Assembly: GCA_902762855.1 (NCBI GenBank)
Contig: CACWPR010000011.1
Location: 1 to 41,598, forward strand
Source: Ruminococcus flavefaciens
Lineage (GTDB): Bacteria; Bacillota; Clostridia; Oscillospirales; Ruminococcaceae
Length of the DNA: 41,598 nucleotides
Direction: 5' to 3'
Shown: positions 6,841-15,536 of the stretch, one piece after another
Position numbering within the stretch: the first letter of the stretch is position 1
How the letters are laid out: every line of letters begins with the position of its first letter
Notes under the pieces: generated by a model
Databases searched by the model: none
Told to the model about the DNA's origin: nothing
Seen by the model: the letters and a program-made list of their open reading frames with translations, nothing else
Translations under genes and position numbers: made by a program

Positions 6841-9800
6841 TTATTTTGCTGTTGGGTCAAGTGTAGGTACCATTTCCAGCAGATACTTCTGTATCAGGAG
6901 TGCGTCCTGTACTGTTATTCCACTGTCGGCATTCTCATACACGTTCGCCCTGGCCTGTCCCTTTTCAGTGATATGGCTCTTGTCTGTGCCGGTAAGACCA
7001 TATTTGTCTGCGTTTGATATGGACTGCATTACAAGTACAACGTCATTCATCATGACAAAGCCGTCGCCGTCTGCGTCGCCCCATACGTCCTCTGCTTCGG
7101 GAGCTTCGCCTGTAAGTTTCAGAAGTCCCAGTCCGGAAACGTCTGTATAGCCTATTCCGGTAAGGTCGTACCAGTTTGAGATGGATGTGCGCTTACCCTG
7201 GCCGTCGCCGTCGTCGTTTATCTGTGCATCAAAGCCTACTACCTGTCCGCTGGTGAATCCTCCAAGTGTAGAGGGTATGGCAAACTCTATAAGGTAGCCG
7301 TCTGCTGTCTTTGCTGCTGCTGACTTGAATGCATCTGTGCTGAGGCCGTCTGTTACTGACTTCTCGCCGTCATAGTTCACACGGCACTGGATGTCATCAG
7401 ACTCATAGGATGTGGACTTGTGGTTGTTCTCGTCAAGGAATATCTCAACTGTGTCCTGCTCGTAGGTGTTGGAGCTTGCCTTGCTGAGCACAGGGTCCTT
7501 TACCTCTGCAAGCACATAGATGTTCCTGCTGTCCCAGAGGACCTTGGCTGTGCCTGTGGCTCCACTGCCCATTGAATACTTGTCGATGTTTATTACGGGA
7601 GCATCTGCCCATATATCGTCGATAACACCGTCGATAGCAGGAGTTCCGACTGTCGCCTGTGCCATTGAGGGGAACTTTTTAAGCGTGAGCTTTCCGTAGG
7701 CTGTCGGGTCCGGGGAGGCTGCGTTGAAGTTCTGGGAATTCCAGGCAACTCCGTCTATGATAACGTCAAAGCGGACTGTGTCCCCTTCCTTCATTATGCT
7801 GTCGCTCTGGCCTACAGATACCTGTAATTGGCCGTTCTTGACCTCTGTCTCAACTGTATCGAAGCTGTCGCTGACTATAGTCACCTTCGCTCCGGGTGCT
7901 GTCTCAAAGAGGAATGAGAGCCTGTTTCCGTTCTGGTCAAAGGCTGTCTGGAAGGTACCCTTGTCGCCTACCTTGTTGACTACCGCTCCCTCGAATATGG
8001 TGGTATTTGTAGCAAATGCTGATGACCTCATATATGCCGGCACTGACTGTATTGTCTGTACCTCTGCATCTGTATCGGCTACTGCATAGTATGCGGCCTT
8101 TGCCTGGTAGTCTTTGTCGAAGAGAAGCGGGTAGCCGCCTATCCAGCTCGTGGAGTCGGTGATTCCCCAGATGATGACTGCGGAAAGGTCAACTCCGTCA
8201 TCTTTCACTCTCTTGTACATCTCAAAGCACTGACGGTACCTCTCTGCGAGTGCAAGAAGGTCCTCGTCAGTGTTGGACTTGAGGGAAACGTCCAGCTCTG
8301 TCACCTGTATCTCAAGTCCCATTGCGGCATAGCTCCTCAGAGCTGCCTCGTACTGGGCGATAGAGGGACTGCTCATGCCTATGTGCGACTGCATTCCCAT
8401 GCCGTCGATAAGACCTGCGTCAACAAGGGGCTGGAGTATCTCCTTCTGGATGTATTCCAGCTTTGCACTGCTGTACTCATTATAGTCATTATAGAACAGC
8501 TTGCAGCCTTCGGGAGCATACTTTCTGGCATAGGTGAAGGCCTTCTTGATGTAGCTCTGGTCGCCGTATACGCTTACCCAGCCGGATGAGCCGTCACCCT
8601 GTGAATAGGCTCCTGCCTTTCTTATAGTGCCGGAATCTGAGGCTGCTTCGTTGACTACGTCCCATGCGTACACATTGAGCTTGGGATACTGGGTCTTTAT
8701 GGCCTCCATAACGTTCTTGATGTAGTTCTCCATTCGCTTGTCCATGACCTCAGGGGATACGAAGTCCGCAGAGGCATCATAGTTCTCCTTGAAGAACCAG
8801 TCTGGAGTCTGGGAGTGCCATACCAGTACGTGTCCACGGAGAGGAAGGCCGTTGTCCTCACAGAATTTAAGCATCTCTGCTGCCTGCTTCAGTGATACCT
8901 GTGGATTGGTCTGGTCGCCGCCGTTTGCGTTCATATATGCCACTGTTGCAGCCTGGTCAAGTACAGACTCAGGCTTCAGCTCGTTTCCTATTGTCACGCT
9001 GTTGTAGTGCTTGAGTATGAGGTCCTTGGTAGCTCCCTGGGTGAACTCACTGCCGGCTACTGCACAGCCTATCTTGAAGTAGTCCTTGTAGAGGTCTTTC
9101 AGGGCGGCTATATCCTCCTGGATAGCCGGGTCAGGCAGACGAGTGCCGCTGACGTCGTCAAGGTAGAATCCCATGAGGTCCTGCTCGGTGACTGATGCGT
9201 CAGGCTTATAGGCGGTCTGCACGTATACGTATATATTGGATGCTCCCTCAGGAATGGTACACTCCGTGCCTATATAAGTCCATTCGCCCTTGGGTGCTGT
9301 GTCGGTATAGACTGTGTAGTAATTCTCCTTGCCGTTCATGTCATACTGGAGATTTATAGAGAATTTCTGGGTGTCGGTCCAGTTTTCGCCGTCGTAGAGG
9401 ACGTAGCAGCCGAAATTATAGTAGCCGCCGGGCTCCAGCACCAGCGACTTGTTGCAGGTGGCGCCGTTCCAGAGCTGCTGTCTGCCGTCGGTGTATATGG
9501 AGTAGGTCCCGCTGTGTGCGTACTTCTCAGAGACCTCCAGTGTGGTATTAGAGCCTCTTGTCTGCCATTTCATCTTGGTGCCGTCCTCGAAGTCGTCGAA
9601 GAATCCGTCCTCCTTCTCCGTGGACTCCACCTTTTCGCCTGTTATGATGAATTCGTCCATGTAGAAGTCACTAAGGGTGTTCGCCTCAACATATACCACT
9701 ATATTGCTTGCGTCTGAGGGAACTGTATATGTGCCCTTCAGCACAGTCCACTCCCCCTGCTTGACATTGGTGCCTGTGATGTACTTGTACCTCTCTGTAC

Positions 9801-10173
9801 CCTCTGCGTCGGTGTACAGGCATTGCAGATTGAACTGCTGGCTCTGCCCGCCGACCTCGTCGTCATAGTAGACCGCTACGCTGAGCTCGTACTGCTGGTC
9901 GGGGTACATCACGCCTATCATTGATGCACCGGCGCCGTTCCAGTTGGTAGTCCTTCCTGTAATACTCAGCGACTTGCTGCCCTCGTAGTACTGAGCGTCT
10001 GAGAGGGCTATCTCGGTACTGCCGGAGGTCCTTGCTTTCCATGTTCCGAAGCTGCTCTCAAAGGAATCATGGACCAGTTCTTCTGATTCCGCTGCTGTGG
10101 GCAGTACTGCCGGTATAGCCGACGCAAATACTACCGCTGATGCTGCTGCGGATATCAATCTTTTGAATATCAT
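6841..10173 (-). CDS. Cellulosomal endo-1,4-beta-xylanase GH10 with two CBM22-like modules, CBM9 and dockerin
   Basis: 1110 residues. In order: signal peptide (about 1-28), two related CBM22-type modules (about 33-178 and 190-345), GH10 catalytic domain (about 350-700), a linker/beta region, a CBM9-type module (about 835-1025, starting near TPAIDGVIDDIW) and a dockerin (about 1031-1110). The acid/base is Glu509 in WDVVNEA and the nucleophile Glu626 in QVTELDVSL. The dockerin has paired calcium loops (GDADGDGFVMMNDVV and NADSGITVQDAL), so the enzyme is expected on a cell-bound cellulosome, cutting xylan backbones. The ATG is preceded by GAGGTGAAG and a leader hairpin. It is transcribed alone, divergently from a LysR regulator. 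Confidence 0.96.
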   Translation of the reverse strand: MIFKRLISAAASAVVFASAIPAVLPTAAESEELVHDSFESSFGTWKARTSGSTEIALSDAQYYEGSKSLSITGRTTNWNGAGASMIGVMYPDQQYELSVAVYYDDEVGGQSQQFNLQCLYTDAEGTERYKYITGTNVKQGEWTVLKGTYTVPSDASNIVVYVEANTLSDFYMDEFIITGEKVESTEKEDGFFDDFEDGTKMKWQTRGSNTTLEVSEKYAHSGTYSIYTDGRQQLWNGATCNKSLVLEPGGYYNFGCYVLYDGENWTDTQKFSINLQYDMNGKENYYTVYTDTAPKGEWTYIGTECTIPEGASNIYVYVQTAYKPDASVTEQDLMGFYLDDVSGTRLPDPAIQEDIAALKDLYKDYFKIGCAVAGSEFTQGATKDLILKHYNSVTIGNELKPESVLDQAATVAYMNANGGDQTNPQVSLKQAAEMLKFCEDNGLPLRGHVLVWHSQTPDWFFKENYDASADFVSPEVMDKRMENYIKNVMEAIKTQYPKLNVYAWDVVNEAASDSGTIRKAGAYSQGDGSSGWVSVYGDQSYIKKAFTYARKYAPEGCKLFYNDYNEYSSAKLEYIQKEILQPLVDAGLIDGMGMQSHIGMSSPSIAQYEAALRSYAAMGLEIQVTELDVSLKSNTDEDLLALAERYRQCFEMYKRVKDDGVDLSAVIIWGITDSTSWIGGYPLLFDKDYQAKAAYYAVADTDAEVQTIQSVPAYMRSSAFATNTTIFEGAVVNKVGDKGTFQTAFDQNGNRLSFLFETAPGAKVTIVSDSFDTVETEVKNGQLQVSVGQSDSIMKEGDTVRFDVIIDGVAWNSQNFNAASPDPTAYGKLTLKKFPSMAQATVGTPAIDGVIDDIWADAPVINIDKYSMGSGATGTAKVLWDSRNIYVLAEVKDPVLSKASSNTYEQDTVEIFLDENNHKSTSYESDDIQCRVNYDGEKSVTDGLSTDAFKSAAAKTADGYLIEFAIPSTLGGFTSGQVVGFDAQINDDGDGQGKRTSISNWYDLTGIGYTDVSGLGLLKLTGEAPEAEDVWGDADGDGFVMMNDVVLVMQSISNADKYGLTGTDKSHITEKGQARANVYENADSGITVQDALLIQKYLLEMVPTLDPTAK

Positions 10174-10191
10174 TTCTTCACCTCATTATTT

Positions 10192-10204
10192 CCCGCTTGG
10201 CGGG
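10192..10204 (-). promoter_or_regulatory. Leader hairpin upstream of the GH10 ribosome binding site
   Basis: CCCGC / GCGGG with a 3-base loop lies between the transcription start (near 10209) and the Shine-Dalgarno sequence, 7 bases from the latter. It would sit at the very 5' end of the mRNA. Confidence 0.55.
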
Positions 10205-10215
10205 TCTTTTATACT

Positions 10216-10244
10216 ATTATATTATGATTTTTCTCCTGTGTCAA
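10216..10244 (-). promoter_or_regulatory. Consensus sigma-A promoter of the GH10 xylanase gene
   Basis: Perfect TTGACA (10239-10244) and TATAAT (10216-10221) on the minus strand, with a 17-base spacer. Such a strong core promoter on an inducible fibre gene suggests repression or another layer of control. Confidence 0.88.
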
Positions 10245-10314
10245 TGATTTTTTGTGCATATGCAACTGCTGATATTACAATTATATGACACAGTTATATT
10301 TATATCTTTTTTTC

Positions 10315-10343
10315 TTGAAATCCCGAAAAAAATGTGTTATAAT
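10315..10343 (+). promoter_or_regulatory. Sigma-A promoter of the LysR gene
   Basis: TTGAAA (10315-10320), 17 bases, TATAAT (10338-10343). Its predicted start near 10350 coincides with the edge of a perfect dyad. Confidence 0.85.
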
Positions 10344-10351
10344 AGTGATAG

Positions 10352-10368
10352 CCATGCTATCAGCATGG
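10352..10368 (+). promoter_or_regulatory. Perfect dyad at the LysR transcription start
   Basis: CCATGCT / AGCATGG with a 3-base centre. It lies just downstream of the -10 box, where it could be an operator for autoregulation or a 5' mRNA hairpin; the sequence alone does not tell which. Confidence 0.5.
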
Positions 10369-10398
10369 ACGAGGAATTTATTTTAAGGAGGTGAAAAA

Positions 10399-11358
10399 AT
10401 GAAAATACAGCATCTTGAATACGTGATAGCTATTGCAAATGAAGGAAGCATCACCAAGGCTGCAAAAAAGCTCTATCAGGCTCAGCCGAATATCAGCATT
10501 GCCCTCAAAGAGCTTGAGGAAAGTCTCGGTATACAGATATTCCAGCGTACTCAGAGCGGTATGGTCACTACTCCCGAAGGTGAGGAATTTATTGAGCGTG
10601 CAAAAAATATAGTAGAAGAATTCCACGGACTTGAGGCCATGTATTCTCACAAGGATACAAATACCTCGGAGATACGCATTACAGCTACCAGGTCACCTTA
10701 TGTTGCGGCTGCTATGGGTAAGATGATATCTGACCTTGACGAAAGCGAGTCCGGTTTTACTATTTCTTTCCTGGAGACCAATACCAACAGGGTCATTGAA
10801 GAGACGTGCAGCGGTATGGCGGACATAGGCGTCCTCAGACTGCCTACGATACAGCTCAATATGCTCCAGGACAGACTGGAATCCAAAAAGCTGTGCAGTA
10901 TCACGATACTCGAATATAACCTGAGACTTATGATGAACGCTAACCACCCTCTCGCTAAGTACAAGGAAGTCCCCTTTGAGCTCCTGGAAAAATACCCGGA
11001 GGTCATACATATAGAATCCGAAACAGACATTGTGAGAAAAGCATCTATCAATCCTGATTACCACTCATTCAACGGCGGAAAAAAGATATACGTTTATGAC
11101 CGTGGAACTCAGAAGAGTATGCTTGACATAGTGAAGAATGCCTATATGTGGGTAGGACCGGTACATTCACGGGCCCTCGCTCAGGGCGGTATGGTCACAA
11201 GACCTTGTCCATTTGCCACCTGTCTGAACCGTGACGTCATAATCTACCGCAAGAAAAATGAAAACCACCCTATGATAAAGACCTGTATCGATTATATACA
11301 GAGGTTTGCTGATATGATAAGGAAGGATGAACATGAGACCTTCGGAAAAAGCATATAA
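10399..11358 (+). CDS. LysR-family transcriptional regulator
   Basis: 319 residues. N-terminal winged HTH (about 1-60: LEYVIAIANEGSITKAAKKL, then QPNISIALKELEESLG, and the wing IFQRTQSGMVTTPEG) is followed by a periplasmic-binding-protein-like effector domain (about 90-300). The effector is not predictable from the residues seen. The start is set by AAGGAGGTG seven bases before the ATG. It is divergent from the GH10 xylanase gene across 225 bp, the classic arrangement for a LysR regulator and its target, so control of the xylanase is a reasonable inference but not shown. Confidence 0.93.
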   Translation: MKIQHLEYVIAIANEGSITKAAKKLYQAQPNISIALKELEESLGIQIFQRTQSGMVTTPEGEEFIERAKNIVEEFHGLEAMYSHKDTNTSEIRITATRSPYVAAAMGKMISDLDESESGFTISFLETNTNRVIEETCSGMADIGVLRLPTIQLNMLQDRLESKKLCSITILEYNLRLMMNANHPLAKYKEVPFELLEKYPEVIHIESETDIVRKASINPDYHSFNGGKKIYVYDRGTQKSMLDIVKNAYMWVGPVHSRALAQGGMVTRPCPFATCLNRDVIIYRKKNENHPMIKTCIDYIQRFADMIRKDEHETFGKSI

Positions 11359-11361
11359 AAA

Positions 11362-11396
11362 AAGAATGAGCACCCCGGAGGGTCTCACTCTTTTTT
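11362..11396. terminator. Bidirectional terminator after the LysR gene
   Basis: TGAG plus ACCC pair with GGGT plus CTCA around a CGGA loop, with one bulged C, extended by A/T pairing. T-runs follow in both directions (TTTTTT on plus, TTTTTTT on minus). Confidence 0.82.
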
Positions 11397-11438
11397 AAGG
11401 ATGGATAGAAAATTTCTTGTTCTTATTGGCTTGATTAT

Positions 11439-11467
11439 ATTATAGCACTACAGGCACAAATTTTCAA
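11439..11467 (-). promoter_or_regulatory. Orphan sigma-A promoter pointing back at the LysR terminator
   Basis: On the minus strand TTGAAA (11462-11467), 17 bases, TATAAT (11439-11444). No coding sequence follows before the bidirectional terminator at 11362-11396, so it could drive a small RNA of about 70 bases. The AT-rich context means chance is possible. Confidence 0.4.
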
Positions 11468-11511
11468 ATATTTATTTTTAATTCCAATATATGTTTTATA
11501 TATAAAATCAG

Positions 11512-11551
11512 GCACCGCTGAAAGCACTATAGTTTCAGCGGTGCATTTTTT
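11512..11551. terminator. Strong hairpin terminator after the LRR operon
   Basis: A perfect 12-bp stem GCACCGCTGAAA / TTTCAGCGGTGC (11512-11523 and 11533-11544) with a 9-base loop, followed by ATTTTTTTG on the plus strand and TGATTTTA on the minus strand. It lies immediately after the minus-strand LRR gene. Confidence 0.8.
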
Positions 11552-11553
11552 TG

Positions 11554-13053
11554 TCATTTTTTGCTGCCAGACTTCTTCTTGCCTGCGTTCTTTCCGGAGG
11601 TCTGTTTTTTCCCGGATGAGGCTGACGGTTTCTTGCTGCCGGTCTGCTTTTTCTCAGGTGACTTCTTCTCCGCAGACTTCTTTCCGGATGTCTTTTCTTC
11701 CTCCGGCTCGTCGTCGATTATCTTCTGGTAACTCTCTTCCTCGGCCTTTTCCTTAGCCTCCTTACGGGCCTTTCTTGCCGATGAAGGCGCACTCTTGCGG
11801 TTCCTTGCCATGAGCACCGCTCCGAATACTATTGCCGCAATCAAAAGCGCTATACCCACTACTGCAAAGGCAAAGCCTTTCAGGTTCTTGTCAGAGGCGT
11901 TGTAGGAGATGTCATTGGCCTTGGCATATTTCTCCGCCGCTGTACCTGATGATACGCTCATCTTGAATCCGTCTACCCTGCCGGTATCTCCGCCCTCAGA
12001 GTCAACTGTGTAGGCAAAGGCCTTTTCTCCTATGGTATCCACTGTCTTGGGAACTGTCACCTGCTTCAGGCTTCCGCAGCCGAAGAATGCCCTTTCTCCT
12101 ATGGACTTCAGTCCGTCCTGCATTATCGCCTTTTCCAGCATGGCACAGCCTAAAAATGACTCGCTGCCTATGGATGAAAGTGATATGGGGAACTCCAGGG
12201 AGGTGAGGCTCTCATTGTATGTGAAGGCTCCGTCTCCGATAGTGGAAAGGCCCTCGGAGAAGTCCACCTTCTTTATGCTAAGGCAGTCCCAGAAGGCATT
12301 CTTGCCTATCTCGGATACTGATGAGGGGATGTATACCTCTTCTATGCCCTGACACTCGGAGAATGCTCCCTCACTTATGGTCCTGACTCCGTCCGGGATA
12401 CGGCACTCGCCTTTCAGGTCTGCTCCGCCACGGTATATCACCGTGCCCTCCTTGTCTGTCAGAAGGCTGTCGCTGAACTTGTACCCTGCACAGCCCTCGG
12501 TATCAAAAACTGTTATCGGGTCACAGGTGAAAACTCCCTCGCCCAGACTTTCCAGTGAGTCCGGTACGCTGAACTCTGTCAGTGACACGCAGTTCGAGAA
12601 GGCTCCGTCACCTATGGATGTTATGGTGTCAGGCAGCTCAAGTTCTGTAAGTGAAGAACAGGCTATGAATGCGTTCTTGGGTATCTCCTTCACCGATGAG
12701 GGGATAGTCACCTTGGTAAGGTATGTGCAGAAGCTGAACGCTCCCTCGCCTATTTTCTTTACTGATGTGGGTATCTTTATCTCCGTGATGCCGGCACAGT
12801 TGTAGAAGGCATTGTCCTCTATCTCTACTATCGGCACTCCGTTGACTACTCCAGGTATCTCAGTTACTACTGTGGCAGTACAGCGTTTTATGGCATAGCC
12901 GTTGTCAACTACGTCATATACGAAGGAGCCGTCCTGTATTACCTCCTCGGCTTCAGTCACAGCGCCGGCGCTCAGGGAAAAGCCTGGAAAAACTGCGGCT
13001 GTAAGGGACAGTGCTGCCGCTGCGGAGAGTATTCTTTTAAGCCTGCTCATCAT
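11554..13053 (-). CDS. BspA-like LRR surface protein, C-terminally anchored
   Basis: About 499 residues from the chosen start. Signal peptide (MMSRLKRILSAAAALSLTAA, cleavage near the ...SAGA segment), then roughly a dozen BspA/TpLRR-type repeats (LRR_5, pattern I...AF..C..L..V.IP.SV) to about residue 385, one transmembrane helix (about 393-415), and a tail of about 85 residues that is extremely rich in Lys, Ser and Glu. The repeats suggest adhesion or substrate recognition outside the cell, the tail faces the cytoplasm. The tandem ATGs at 13053/13050 follow AAAGGAAAA; an upstream ATG at 13071 lacks a good site. It overlaps the end of the preceding LRR gene, so the pair is translationally coupled. 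Confidence 0.86.
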   Translation of the reverse strand: MMSRLKRILSAAAALSLTAAVFPGFSLSAGAVTEAEEVIQDGSFVYDVVDNGYAIKRCTATVVTEIPGVVNGVPIVEIEDNAFYNCAGITEIKIPTSVKKIGEGAFSFCTYLTKVTIPSSVKEIPKNAFIACSSLTELELPDTITSIGDGAFSNCVSLTEFSVPDSLESLGEGVFTCDPITVFDTEGCAGYKFSDSLLTDKEGTVIYRGGADLKGECRIPDGVRTISEGAFSECQGIEEVYIPSSVSEIGKNAFWDCLSIKKVDFSEGLSTIGDGAFTYNESLTSLEFPISLSSIGSESFLGCAMLEKAIMQDGLKSIGERAFFGCGSLKQVTVPKTVDTIGEKAFAYTVDSEGGDTGRVDGFKMSVSSGTAAEKYAKANDISYNASDKNLKGFAFAVVGIALLIAAIVFGAVLMARNRKSAPSSARKARKEAKEKAEEESYQKIIDDEPEEEKTSGKKSAEKKSPEKKQTGSKKPSASSGKKQTSGKNAGKKKSGSKK

Positions 13054-15295
13054 TTTCCTTTTCCTTTCCATCAGAGGACTTCTCTTCCTCCTCTGCCTTT
13101 TTCTTTCTGGCTTCTGCGGCTTTCTGCTTTCTGTCAGCCTTTTCCTTCTCGGCCTTCTTTTTCTTCGCCTTCTTGCTTACAAACACACCTATGACTGCCG
13201 CAAGTACTGCACCCAGTCCGCCGCCGAATATGTACAGCAGGCGCTTGTCAATATTCTTTCCGAACACCTCAACAGTATCAGTTACTACCTCGATGTTGTT
13301 CTTCTTGGCATAGTCGTAGCCCTTGGTGCCCTTGTCGGCATATATCTTGAACCCCTCGATGAGGGCCTCGCCGTTTTCTTCGTCCTCCAGCAGATTTGCC
13401 TGGTCCTCGTAGTAATAGCCGCAGGCATAGTCACCTATGGTCTCCAGCTTATCATAGAATCTCAGACTTTTCAGCTCGGTGCAGTCCAGGAATGCATACT
13501 CGCCCAGTGTGGTCAGGTCCTTGGAGAGCTTGACCTTTTTCAGTGCTGTGCATCCCTCAAATGCTCCGGCTCCTATCTCCTCTACCCCGGATAGGTCTGC
13601 CTCTTCAAGATACTTGTTGGCGAATATTGCCGACTGCTGTATTATTTTCAGTCCCTTGGGCGCTGTGAAGGTCTTGTCTGTCTTGCCCTGGGGATAGTAG
13701 AGAAGGGCCTTCTTGTCACTGCTGTAGAGTACTCCGTCCTGTGAGGAGAATTTTCCGTCGCCGGATGTGACTGTTATCTTTTCAAGCTGTGAACAGGTGA
13801 TGAAGGGCTCCTCGTCGTCAACACCTATGGTCTGGCAGTTTCCGGAGATAGTCAGTTCCTTCAGAGAGGTGCAGCCGTAGAATGCGTCTGCGCCTATAGT
13901 CACTGCTCCTCCCAGGTCGAGGGTCTCCAGCACATCACAGTCTGCAAAGGCGCTGTCCCCTATGGTCTCGAGGCTCTGGGGAAGCGTCAGCTTTTTAAGG
14001 TAATAGCAGCCGTTGAAGGCCAGTTTCTTTATCTCCTTCACTCCCTCAGGTATGATCACCTCTTCAGCAGGAGTGTTGCTGAATGCAACAGAATATATCG
14101 TTGTTACCGGGATACCGTATATCTCCTCCGGTACTTTTACAACGGCATCTGTAGAATTGCACAGGAGTATGTATACCTCACCGTTTTCAACTGCAAATTC
14201 ATACTCTCCCCAGGTCTGCCTGTCAAAGGAAAGTATCTCCTCAAGGTCAGAGTCCTCGTCAGGAGAACGGAATATGAAGTTGTTGGAATAGCCGTAATCG
14301 CTGTCGGCATCTACGGCATAGGTCTGGGCGGCAGAGCCGTATTCGCCTATTATCACGAAGTTGGGGTCAGCTGTCTCTCCGCCGTCGGCTGTAGTGCTGT
14401 AGCCGAAGGCACAGTAGCCTATGTCCTGTACTGTTGAGGGTATGGTCACACTGGTAAGGCCTGTGTCTATGAATGCGTACTGCCTTATCGCTGTCAGCAG
14501 TCCGGGGAGCTCTACGCTTGTCAGGGCTTTGCATCCGTAGAATGCGGCTCCGCCGATAGTTCTCAGCGACTCAGGGAACTTTATCTCTTCAAGCCCGGTA
14601 CAGCCTGCAAAGCAGTAGCTGCCCAGTTCCTCTATGGATGTTCCGCTGATGTCAACGGACTTTATGCTGACATTCTCGCCCAGCGAGAAGTCGCTGGTCT
14701 CCTCCAGTGTGGAGGGGAATTTTATTGTCTCCAGTGACGTTGCATATATCGCCGCAGAGCCCAGGGTCTTTACTCCCTCAGGTATCTCGAAGGACGTGCC
14801 TGCTTTCTTTGCAGGATACACAAAGAGCTTGGTCATGTCCTTGGTGTAGAGCACTCCGTCCTTGGTGACATAGTTCTCATTGCCGTCCTCAACTATTACC
14901 TCCTCCAGCATCATGCAGACCTTGAATGGGTTGTTGGAGGATATGTACTCCACTGAGGCAGGGATAGTTGCCTTTACGCAGGCTGAACCGTCCTCTTCTC
15001 CGAATACCCAGGGACCCAGCTCAGTAACTGTCAGTCCGTCGATAGTTCCGGGGATGACTACATCCTTCTCATTTGCATTGTAACGTGTTATACAGGCAGT
15101 ACCCTCATCTGTGACTGTATATGTGAAATCGCCGGAGGTCTTTTCCTCTGCTTCTGTCTCATCTTCCTGTACCGCTTCCTCCGCTGCTGTGGTCTGTTCC
15201 TCCTCGTCAGCCCATGCACTCATAGGAGCTGCTGCCGCAGACGCACATATGAGCAGACTGAGCAGAAGTGCGGCAGTCCTGTTTTTCATCATCAT
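13037..15295 (-). CDS. BspA-like LRR surface protein, larger paralogue
   Basis: 752 residues. Signal peptide (about 1-29, ending ...SAWA), an acidic stretch (DEEEQTTAAEEAVQEDETEAEEK), then two blocks of LRR_5 repeats (about 55-310 and 375-660; units such as LETIGDSAFADCDVLETLDL), a transmembrane helix near 675-695 (IFGGGLGAVLAAVIGVFV) and a Lys/Glu-rich cytoplasmic tail. There is no LPXTG motif or dockerin, so retention is by the helix. Like its downstream paralogue it probably contacts substrate, host or neighbouring cells. The ATG follows GAGAGGG and a leader hairpin. A strong promoter lies about 100 bases upstream. Confidence 0.9.
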   Translation of the reverse strand: MMMKNRTAALLLSLLICASAAAAPMSAWADEEEQTTAAEEAVQEDETEAEEKTSGDFTYTVTDEGTACITRYNANEKDVVIPGTIDGLTVTELGPWVFGEEDGSACVKATIPASVEYISSNNPFKVCMMLEEVIVEDGNENYVTKDGVLYTKDMTKLFVYPAKKAGTSFEIPEGVKTLGSAAIYATSLETIKFPSTLEETSDFSLGENVSIKSVDISGTSIEELGSYCFAGCTGLEEIKFPESLRTIGGAAFYGCKALTSVELPGLLTAIRQYAFIDTGLTSVTIPSTVQDIGYCAFGYSTTADGGETADPNFVIIGEYGSAAQTYAVDADSDYGYSNNFIFRSPDEDSDLEEILSFDRQTWGEYEFAVENGEVYILLCNSTDAVVKVPEEIYGIPVTTIYSVAFSNTPAEEVIIPEGVKEIKKLAFNGCYYLKKLTLPQSLETIGDSAFADCDVLETLDLGGAVTIGADAFYGCTSLKELTISGNCQTIGVDDEEPFITCSQLEKITVTSGDGKFSSQDGVLYSSDKKALLYYPQGKTDKTFTAPKGLKIIQQSAIFANKYLEEADLSGVEEIGAGAFEGCTALKKVKLSKDLTTLGEYAFLDCTELKSLRFYDKLETIGDYACGYYYEDQANLLEDEENGEALIEGFKIYADKGTKGYDYAKKNNIEVVTDTVEVFGKNIDKRLLYIFGGGLGAVLAAVIGVFVSKKAKKKKAEKEKADRKQKAAEARKKKAEEEEKSSDGKEKENDEQA

Positions 15296-15313
15296 TTTTC
15301 TAACCCTCTCTTT

Positions 15314-15328
15314 TCGGCTGCAAGCCGA
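15314..15328 (-). promoter_or_regulatory. Leader hairpin before the LRR operon ribosome binding site
   Basis: TCGGCT / AGCCGA with a 3-base loop, ending 3 bases from the Shine-Dalgarno GAGAGGG on the minus strand. The same placement is seen in the GH10 and GH5 leaders. Confidence 0.5.
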
Positions 15329-15399
15329 TTTTTAACGTTATTCCTCAGGCGGAGCCTATCTTGTCTTTCCCTTCGCCTGTTTTTATCAATACTTTATAC

Positions 15400-15428
15400 A
15401 TTATATCACAAGCTGCCGGAGATTGCAA
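15400..15428 (-). promoter_or_regulatory. Sigma-A promoter of the LRR operon
   Basis: On the minus strand TTGCAA (15423-15428), 17 bases, perfect TATAAT (15400-15405). The predicted start near 15393 leaves a 5' leader of about 98 bases. Confidence 0.75.
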
Positions 15429-15536
15429 CGGATTTCACCCAGTTTTCGTTTTCTGCATACACATTTTTTCAGCCGGAATATCCTGTCCGGTACAGGCATA
15501 TCATTGAAGGACAAATCATTATCTGGAGGTATCTCT

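Noticed and set aside
11554-15295. The LRR repeats as possible DNA-level tandem repeats or phase-variable tracts
   Set aside because: The repeats are divergent in nucleotide sequence and no homopolymer or short-unit tract suggests slippage.
15423-15536. N-terminal extension of the P-ATPase (38 residues)
   Set aside because: No ribosome binding site at 15423, and it would run through the -35 region of the divergent LRR promoter; the GGAGG-preceded ATG at 15537 matches family length.
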